Source: a virus. From it: a stretch of DNA of 21,404 nucleotides. Shown here one piece after another: positions 1 through 7,600 of this stretch. The stretch spans positions 1-21,404 of IMG/VR virus record IMGVR_UViG_3300032322_000238. One strand, 5' to 3'. Under the pieces are notes generated by a model that saw nothing but the letters and a program-made list of their open reading frames with translations, was not told where the DNA came from and ran no database searches. Position 1 is the first letter of the stretch, and every line of letters begins with the position of its first letter. Made by a program: the position numbers and the translations under genes.

Positions 1-447
1 CCAGACTTCGGTGAAGTTCAGGTAGACCAAATTCTTGACGTTGCTAAACTTTACAAGCAGGGTATGCAGGTTAATCTTGCAACTGCTTTCGCTGAGGCTA
101 CCCTTGAGAATCTTCTCTTGGCACTAGCATTCAGTTCAGATGAACTAACTGGAAATGTCGCAACTCACACAGGTAAGTCATTAAACTTGTCTGCAGGAGA
201 TATCGGCGAATGTCCAGTAGAACGTGGAATCGTTGCTGTTGGACCAGGTACAGGTGACTGCGTAGACTCTCCATTCGTGGAGCGTGTTTACACTGCTTAC
301 CGTGCACTCTCAATCGAGAATGTAACTGTTTCAGCAAAGCGTGACGAAGCATCAATGTTCGAAGTTTCATTCCGTCTTCTTCCAGAAGATGTTTCAGGCT
401 CATACGGTAAGATCGTAGATCGTACCTTCGGAGACCTTCTTTCTTAA
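1..447 (+). CDS. major tail (tube) protein, C-terminal part, 5' end outside window
   Basis: The reading frame is open from base 1 and ends with TAA at 445-447, giving 148 visible codons. The real start lies upstream; the internal ATG at 64 is not needed. The product is a soluble beta-rich protein with no membrane segment, ending YGKIVDRTFGDLLS. Major tail protein is inferred mainly from position: the gene immediately before the tail chaperones and tape measure normally encodes the tail tube subunit. Its codons also fit a very abundant protein (CGT for Arg, frequent ATC, CTT and GTT, little ATA), unlike most neighbours. A strong terminator follows 19 bases after the stop, as expected for the end of a highly transcribed structural unit. 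Another virion protein cannot be excluded, since only the C-terminal part is seen. Confidence 0.65.
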   Translation, partial: PDFGEVQVDQILDVAKLYKQGMQVNLATAFAEATLENLLLALAFSSDELTGNVATHTGKSLNLSAGDIGECPVERGIVAVGPGTGDCVDSPFVERVYTAYRALSIENVTVSAKRDEASMFEVSFRLLPEDVSGSYGKIVDRTFGDLLS

Positions 448-466
448 TTATTTTAAGAATCAGCAC

Positions 467-500
467 AGCCCATATCTTCGGATGTGGGCTTTGTTGTTTT
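467..500 (+). terminator. Rho-independent terminator with cUUCGg tetraloop
   Basis: A 10-bp stem pairs 467-476 (agcccatatc) with 481-490 (gatgtgggct), with a single G-U pair. The loop is TTCG closed by C-G, a very stable tetraloop. The U-rich tail TTGTTGTTTT follows at 491-500. It lies between the major tail protein stop and the long chaperone start, so it should sharply reduce read-through from the tail-tube gene into the assembly genes. Confidence 0.9.
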
Positions 501-501
501 A

Positions 502-510
502 TGGTAGAAT
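502..510 (+). promoter_or_regulatory. extended -10 promoter, near-leaderless start for the long chaperone
   Basis: TGGTAGAAT is an extended -10 (TG, one base, then TAGAAT at 505-510) directly after the terminator T-tract. I see no convincing -35. Transcription would start around 517 and the ATG is at 520, so the mRNA would have a leader of only about 0-3 nt. No Shine-Dalgarno precedes the ATG (gaatttcc). This suggests weak promoter activity and leaderless translation, a common mode in actinobacteria. The box is seen directly; the start site is inferred. Confidence 0.5.
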
Positions 511-519
511 AGAATTTCC

Positions 520-1215
520 ATGGCAACTAATATATATAATACACAAATAGTAGAATTATTTGATGGTAAAGAATTAGAAATAATACCATTAAAGATTAAA
601 TATCTTCGTGAGTTTATGACGGCATTTGATGATATAAAATCATCTAAAGATGATGACGCTGCAATAGCGGTTCTAGTAGAATGCACAAGAATTTGCATGA
701 AACAATATTGTCCAGAAATATCAAATACAGTAGATCAAATAGAAGACAGTCTAGATATGCCAACTATATATAAAATACTTGATACTGCTGCAGGAATTAA
801 GATTAATAAAACATCTGAAGAACCAGTAAAAGAACAAGCCGAAAAGAGTGGTGAAACTTGGGAAACCCTAGATTTAGCAAAACTTGAATCAGAGGTTTTT
901 TTACTGGGTATTTGGAAAGACTATCAAGAATTAGAGAAGTCAATGTCAATGCCAGAACTACTGGCTACTCTAGAAATAAGTAGAGAACTAGATTATTCAG
1001 AAAAGAAGTTTATGGCTGCTATTCAGGGGGTTGATCTAGAAGCCCAGTCACAGCCAGAGCGAGGTCAGCAAGAATGGGAAAATCTTAAGGCTAGAGTATT
1101 TAGTAAAGGACAAACCAGCGATGCTAACGATATATTATCTTTGCAAGGACCAAAAGCAAGGAGTTTAGGGTTCGGAATCGGGAATGGTCTTGATTACGAA
1201 GATTTAACAAAATAA
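520..1215 (+). CDS. tail assembly chaperone, long form (N domain plus C-terminal T-like domain)
   Basis: The product (231 aa) is a cytoplasmic chaperone expected to bind the tape-measure protein and recruit tail-tube subunits, equivalent to lambda gpGT. Residues 1-93 match the next gene's product at about 37 of 93 positions with one single-residue gap; shared segments include LVEC, PLKI and YKI. Residues about 94-116 are a charged linker. Residues about 117-178 carry the T-like part, with SMPELLATLEISRELDY followed by KKFMAAIQGVDLE, typical of the downstream half of frameshifted phage chaperones. The last 50 residues are polar. Both halves are in one uninterrupted frame, so no frameshift is needed to make the long form. 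Codons differ from the short paralogue: in the N domain I count 10 ATA among 14 Ile codons. The start lacks a Shine-Dalgarno and sits beside a -10 box, so low expression is inferred. Confidence 0.8.
   Translation: MATNIYNTQIVELFDGKELEIIPLKIKYLREFMTAFDDIKSSKDDDAAIAVLVECTRICMKQYCPEISNTVDQIEDSLDMPTIYKILDTAAGIKINKTSEEPVKEQAEKSGETWETLDLAKLESEVFLLGIWKDYQELEKSMSMPELLATLEISRELDYSEKKFMAAIQGVDLEAQSQPERGQQEWENLKARVFSKGQTSDANDILSLQGPKARSLGFGIGNGLDYEDLTK
897..903 (+). other. T TTT TTA heptamer in frame for -1 slippage (function uncertain)
   Basis: Within the long chaperone gene the codons read GTT TTT TTA from 895, so T TTT TTA lies in the correct register for -1 frameshifting at residues 127-128. The -1 frame after it stays open for about 26 codons before a TAG, which would give a product of about 154 aa with the T-like domain replaced. 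I see no strong stimulatory structure at the usual 5-9 nt spacing. The heptamer is a direct observation; its use is speculative. Confidence 0.2.
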
Positions 1216-1232
1216 GCGTTTTATGCTATAAT
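1204..1232 (+). promoter_or_regulatory. strong sigma70-type promoter for the short chaperone and tape measure
   Basis: TTAACA (1204-1209) is separated by 17 bases from TATAAT (1227-1232), with an extended TG at 1224-1225. This is near consensus. The -35 lies in the last codons of the long chaperone. A consensus Shine-Dalgarno, AGGAGG (1246-1251), stands 5 bases before the ATG at 1257. Transcription would begin near 1239 and would include the tape-measure gene. Confidence 0.8.
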
Positions 1233-1256
1233 TGAGTTAACTTATAGGAGGAACAA

Positions 1257-1580
1257 ATGGCAACAACCACGCATGAGGCTGAAAAAGTCACTCTCATTGA
1301 TGGAACTATTATCAACGTTCGTCCACTTAAGATCTCACTTCTTCGTCCATTTATGAAGAAGTTTGAAGGGGTGGCAAAAGTTGCGGAAGATAACGAGAAG
1401 TCTATGACTCTACTCGTAGAATGTGTTCAGATTGCTATGGAGCAATACAAGCCAGAATTGGCTGGGGACATTCAGAAGTTGGAAGAATTACTTGATCTTC
1501 CAACAGTGTACAAGATCGTAGAGGCAGCATCAGGTATTAACTTGACAGCAATTTCAGACGTTCTTAGCGCACAAGAATAA
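1257..1580 (+). CDS. tail assembly chaperone, short form (N domain only)
   Basis: The product is 107 aa, equivalent in domain content to lambda gpG or HK97 gp13, the abundant short chaperone that coats the tape measure before tube polymerisation. It aligns from residue 1 to about 94 with the N domain of the preceding gene, including DG at 15-16, PLKI at 23-26, LVEC near 53-56, and PT.YKI near 82-87. It ends about 13 residues later without any T-like domain. No T-like sequence lies in any frame before the tape measure, which begins 25 bases downstream, so this copy cannot frameshift into a long form. The near-consensus promoter, AGGAGG, and codon use (no ATA among 9 Ile codons, both Arg CGT, 7 AAG to 2 AAA) all indicate high expression. 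Paralogy is seen directly; the chaperone role follows from position and family. Confidence 0.8.
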   Translation: MATTTHEAEKVTLIDGTIINVRPLKISLLRPFMKKFEGVAKVAEDNEKSMTLLVECVQIAMEQYKPELAGDIQKLEELLDLPTVYKIVEAASGINLTAISDVLSAQE

Positions 1581-1605
1581 CTATACATTAGAAGAGGTGT
1601 GATAG

Positions 1606-4600
1606 ATGGCTGATGTTAATGCCAATATTGGCGTAAATATTGACACGTCTTTAGCATTAGCACAACTTAAGTCTCTTCAGAGACAGATATCACAATTTCA
1701 TACCTCTATAGCAAGATCCAGCGAAACCGCTGCACTTGCTCAGAAGTCTCTGCAGAAGAACTTCCTAAATAGCGTAAATGCTATTGGGTCGTTCTCTGCG
1801 GAACTTCGAACAGTCAAAACAACTACAGAATCATTCACATCATCTCTTGAGGGCAATAAGTTCTCAATGCGAGAATACTTCCGATATGCGGGAGGGGCTA
1901 CAAAAACCTTTGGTCGTTTATTTAAATCTGAATTTGACACAATCGGCAAGGTAGCAGAAGAACGTGTTAAAAGACTTCAAACCCAATATATTAAAATGGG
2001 TCGTGATGCCAATGGAGCAATGCAGGCTATATCCATTACGCCTACTGCTTTGGATATGGAAAACTATGGTACAAAAACAGCCATAGCCGCACAGAAGCAA
2101 GCACTGTTTAATCAGTTAATGAGACAAGGTTCAACAAACCTTTTGAACTTTGGTAAAAATACACAGTGGGCTGGTCGTCAACTTATGGTTGGTTTTACTA
2201 TTCCACTTGCCATGGTTGGCAGCGCAGCCACAAAAACCTTTATGGATATGGAAGCCCAAGCACTTAAATTTAGAAAAGTTTATGGAGATTTGTTTACACC
2301 AAAAGAAGAAACTCAACAGGCATTAGATAATATTACAGAACTTGGAAAGCAATTTACAAGGTATGGAGTAGCAGTATCAACAACTGTTGGTTTGGCTGCA
2401 GAAGCAGCGGCTGCAGGCTTTTCTGGACTTGATCTACAAAGACAGACAACAGAAGCAACAAGACTATCTATCCTTGGACAACTTGACAGCCAAAAGGCTC
2501 TTGAAACAACAATATCCTTACAAAATTCTTTTGGTATGTCTTCAGAAAAACTTGCAGATTCTATTAACTTCCTTAACGCAGTTGAAAACCAAACCGTTGT
2601 ATCTCTTGACGATATTACTACTGCGATTCCAAAGGTTGCTCCAGTAATTCAGCAACTTGGTGGAGATGTAAAAGATTTAACATTCTTCATGGCAGCAATG
2701 AAAGAAGGAGGCATCAATGCTTCTGAAGGTGCTAACGCACTTAAGTCTGGTCTTGCAGCCCTGATTAATCCAACTGGAAGAGCATCTGAGATGCTTAAGT
2801 CTTTTGGAATTAATGCTAAAGAAATTGTTACAAGTAATAAGGGAGATTTAAAGGCAACAGTTATTGAGTTTGCAACAGCACTTAACCAACTTGATCCACT
2901 TAATAGAGCACAGGCTATTGAGCAAATGTTTGGAAAGTTCCAGTTTGCTCGTTTGTCAACACTTTTTGCAAACGTTGCTAAAGATGGAAATCAGGCTGCT
3001 CGTGTTCTTGATTTAGCAAACTCATCTGTTGAAGAACTATCTACACTTTCTGAGCAAGAACTTGGAATGACAGCAGATTCGGCAATGAACAAGTTTAAGA
3101 AAACTGTTGAAGATCTTAAAATTGCTCTTGTTCCAGTAGGAAAGGCTTTCCTTGAAGCAGTAACTCCAATTGTTGAGTTTGCAGGAAATATTCTTGAAAA
3201 GTTTGGAAGCCTTTCTGAAGGAACTAAAAAAGCAATCACATTGATGGTAACTGTAATAGGTGGCCTTGGTCCAATCTTACTTATGACATTTGGTTTGCTT
3301 GCTAACGGTGTAGCAAATATAATTAAGTTATTTTTAACACTTCGTAATGGATACCTAAGATTAACTGGACAGTCTCAAATTCTTGGTGAATCAACTCAGT
3401 ATTTAACCATGGAACAAATAGAGGCTGCGGCTGCGTCTCACTCTCTTAATCAAGCACATGCAACTCTTACTCAACAGTTTACCGCAGAAGCAAGTGCCGT
3501 AAATCAACTTATTTTAGCATATCAAAATGCTACTAAGGCTGCTGCTGCATTTGCAATAAGTAATCCTGGAGCAATGCGTCTACCAATGAAAAAGTTTGCT
3601 GATGGTGGAATTGTTCGTGGTTCTGGAGGACCAACGGGAGATAAGATTCCAATCATGGCTTCAGATGGTGAAGCAGTAATTCCTGCAAGAACTGTTAATG
3701 CTAATAAAAAAATAATTGGTGAATTGTTATCTACAGGTACCTTTAAACCAAAAGTAGATGTAACTGGATCTTCTGGCTCTGCCGCTAGAAGCAGTTTTAG
3801 TTATAGTGGCGTTAATCGTCTTCTTAGAGGAGAAGGAATGCCAGGGGCAACTGTTGGTGTTCCAGGAAATATGCCATCACAATCACAATCAAGAAGTTTA
3901 TTTAAGTCAGTAGACGTTCCTGGTGCGATGGATGTATCTCACTTTGGTAACAAACAAACCAGAACTGGTCAAGAACTTGTTAAAATGGTTGAAGGACTAG
4001 AAACAACCCTTGCTAATAATATTAGAAAAATGGTTGCAAGTGTAGATAATGGAGCAACTGAAACTTTTAGAGTATTCGATAATCAGGTTGTAGCACAATT
4101 AACTGAGATCAACAGACTCATGGATAAAAAGGGTAAGGCTAATTTAAATAAAGTAAAAACAAATATAGTAGGAGATGCCTTTGCCCCAGTAAGAGATATT
4201 GAATTACAAACACAGTTAGAAGCAGCAAGCGTTCCCCTTCAAGATATTAAGGTCATTAATCAAAAACTAACTGATGAAATGAAGATTGGTTTTAATAAAC
4301 TTGGAGATGCAACAGAAATTACATCAGACCAACTTGATAAATTAATTAGAGAAGCATACGAGGCAGTTGCAAAAACTGATGAGCGTGTAGCAAAAGCATA
4401 TTCTAGAATGAAAGAAATTACAACTGTATTTGAGCCTGGAAAAAATATTGATGGACAGTCTATTCGTGGAAAACGAATTCCAATTACTACAGATTCTTAT
4501 GTTGCAAAACAAAAAACAAAGATAAGGGGTAAAAATGTTTTCAGAGGTGCTCAAGAAAGAATGTCTGCTCCTGGAGAAGTTCCTTATCCAGAAATTGCTA

Positions 4601-7600
4601 GATTTGGTATAAATGAAAAAATGATTCAAGGTTTAGGCTTAAATGTTAAAGAAGCCCAAGCCAAGTTTAAGGAATTATCAGATACAACAAAGGTAGAGTT
4701 ATCAAAATTACAAGGCAGTGCAAAAGAGTTTGCAATAGCATTTAAAGGTGCAATTGATGAAGTAGAAGCATCTGGAGTAGCGCTTGGACAAGCCGCTGTA
4801 AAGTCTATTGGCAAAGGTGCAAAAACATCATCACCATCTAAAGACACAATTAAAACTGGCGAAGATGTTGGCAAAGGCCTTGAACTTGGAATGCAAAGTC
4901 GTAAAGACGATGTTGCAAGAGTTGGTCAATCCCTTGGAGAAACTGCTACACAAAGTACACAAAGTGGATCAAGAAGAGTTGCAACAAGGCCACAAGGAGC
5001 ACCAAGTGTACCTGTAAGTCAGGTTGCTGGATCAGCACCAATTAGTCCAGATCTTAAGCAAAAGGTTGTAGAACAAGCAAGAATAACACAAAATGCTTCA
5101 GATAAACTAAGAAGCCTTGATAGAAATATTATGGGTGCATCATTTGCTATATCAAGTTTATCTGGATTGGCATCTATGACTGGTGGCACACTTGGAGAAA
5201 TGTCTGGAACTATATCAAAAGTAACTGGAGCAATGTTTGCATTGCAAGCAGTAACTGGTTTACTAACACAAACAAATATGATTTCTCTTCTTCAGAAAAG
5301 AGCAGAGACAGCAGGAATCCTTGTTGGTAATGTTGCTACAAAAAAGATGGGCTTAAATACAACTCTATTCTCTGGTGGAATAAAGAAACTACTTCCTAAT
5401 CTACTTAACTTTGGCAAAGTTATTGCTAGATTCCTAGGGCCAATTGGATTAGCAATAACAGCCTTCGGCGCAACAGTATCTATTATTAAGATGGTCAATG
5501 CTGCTAGAGAACGTGAAAGACTTGCTATTGAAGGTTTGGGAGACGCAGCACTTTTATCTACAGACAAACTTAAGACTCTTGGAGATTTCTTTGGTATAGT
5601 TCCTACAAAATCACCATTAGAACAGGCAAAGCCAGTTACAGTTGTTTCAGCACAAGAAAGAACCAAGGTTGATGAACTTCGTGGAAGCGAAGCATTCCAA
5701 AGAGATTTTGGTAAAGATATTCAAGCACTTAAGGGTGCTACAAATAAGCAAGCAGAGTTAGTCCTAAAGGCAGTATCTGTTCAGTTAAAGGGTAAAGGCT
5801 TTCAGCAAGAACAAATTCAAACTATTATTACAGCCCTAAAGGATGAAGCAGGCAAGACAGAGGTAAAGTTAGACTTTAAAGCCCTAGATCTATCTACAGA
5901 TGCTGGAGTTGCAGCAGTAACTAGTGATGTAAATACTCTTCTTAATTCTTATGGTAAGGCTTTTGAAAAAGGGTATTCATCCAAGGTAAATAATGCCATC
6001 AGTTATGCAACTGGCGAGACCGTTTCTTGGACAACAGAAACAATATCAAAGGGTCTGCAAAAAAATGTAAATACAGCATCAAAGTCAATCGGTGGCTTTA
6101 TGATCGGTATATCTGGTCAATTTGCTAATGGAACTATTAATGCAGAAAAGTTTAATCAATCTTTTGATGGAATTTCAAATAAAATAAAAGATATGCCAAG
6201 GGCTGATGCTTTATTCTTAATGCAAAATGTATTAAAGAATTTACCATCAGAACTAGCCCAATCAGCAGCGGGAATTAAAAATGTTTCAGACCAACTACTT
6301 ATTGCTAAAGCAGCAGCATTAGGTGTAGCAACTATTACACCAGCAATGGTAAAGCAATTAAAGGCAGCAGCAGACTCTGGTGAAGGTGCAGCAAGTAGAG
6401 CAGCCTCTAGAGTTAGAGCAAAGATTAATGCTGATATGAAGGCAATACAAACATTGATAGGAAGCGTTGTAGAATCTACAAAAGACTTCCAAGACCTAGG
6501 TGATACTGGTGGTCCAAAAGATGATCCATTTGCATTTTTACAGCCACTAGTAGACAACCTTCGTAATACAAGAAATGCAGCAATTGGAGCCTTTGGCCCA
6601 CTAGAAGCCATAAAGCAGTTGGCTGCTGGAAAGATTAAGTTGGGTGGGTTTGATAAAGGTTTAACTGCACAAATAACAAGTGCTTTAGGTAAGTCAAAGA
6701 TTAAGCCAAATGATGATTTTATAAACGCTGTCTTAGGTCTAGATCAAAAGACGTTTGATAAAGTCAAGAAAACTTTATTTACATTTAAAAATGGTGTAAT
6801 CACGGGAATGACTCCAGTTGGAGAGTCTCTTGCAAAAGCCTATGGAACAGCAGCAGTAAAACCACTAGATGATTATATTAGAAAGCAGATGGAGGCAACT
6901 ACTGGAAGTGTTGCTCAACAAACCGCTTTCCTTAAACTTGCTAATCTTGGTGTTGATCTTGCTACTGCATATGACATGGTTACTAATACTGAAGATGCAG
7001 CATCTATAAATACAGAAAAAAATAATGACAAACTAAAGGCTGCAACAACAAACTTTACTGCTGCAAAGGCTGCAGCAAAAGCATATGAAGAACAACTTCA
7101 GCAGGTTGCAGAGCGTTCACGTTTACTAGCAGATACAAGTCCTGAAGGACAGGCTGCTGCTTTTGCTAAAGGTTTTGACGATGCAATGCAATATTTTGAT
7201 GCAACATCTGCATTAATTGAATCACAGCGTAATGGCGCTGCTGTTTATAAGGCATATAACAAAACCATTGAAGAGCAAACAGATAAACTTGCACAGGCTC
7301 AGATTGTTGTAGATGGATATCAAAAAACAATTGATGATGCACAGTTTGACCTTGCTTACAATACTACATACGGACAAAAGGTTATTGATAGCCTAAATGC
7401 ACAAATTGAAACAATACAACGTGCTATTGACATTAATTTTGAACGACCATTACAAGCACTTTCTGAAGAAGGTGATAGACTTTCTAATACTCTATCACTT
7501 ATTGATAGACAAGAATCTAAGATCAATGAAAAGTACGATGCCCAAGCAGCAGCCCTTACAAAAATATCAGAGATTAATTCTGAAATTGCTAACCAGCAAA

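Noticed and set aside
131-526. Open frame of 131 codons on the - strand
   Set aside because: It is antisense to the major tail protein gene and the terminator, has low-complexity composition and no promoter or ribosome site. All convincing genes run on the + strand.
860-866. G GGA AAC slippery-like string in the long chaperone linker, a possible relic of the ancestral frameshift site
   Set aside because: It is out of register with the reading frame used, and a -1 shift from its own register would not enter the frame of the T-like domain.
951-965. Hairpin (GCCAG, loop AACTA, CTGGC) as a stimulator for the 897-903 heptamer
   Set aside because: It starts about 48 bases downstream, much farther than the usual 5-9 nt, and has only 5 bp.
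5292-6611. Antisense open frames within the tape measure (5292-5666 and 6156-6611)
   Set aside because: Ser/Ala/Pro-rich translations are typical of the shadow of Ala/Lys-rich coding DNA. They have no start signals and lie fully inside a strong gene.
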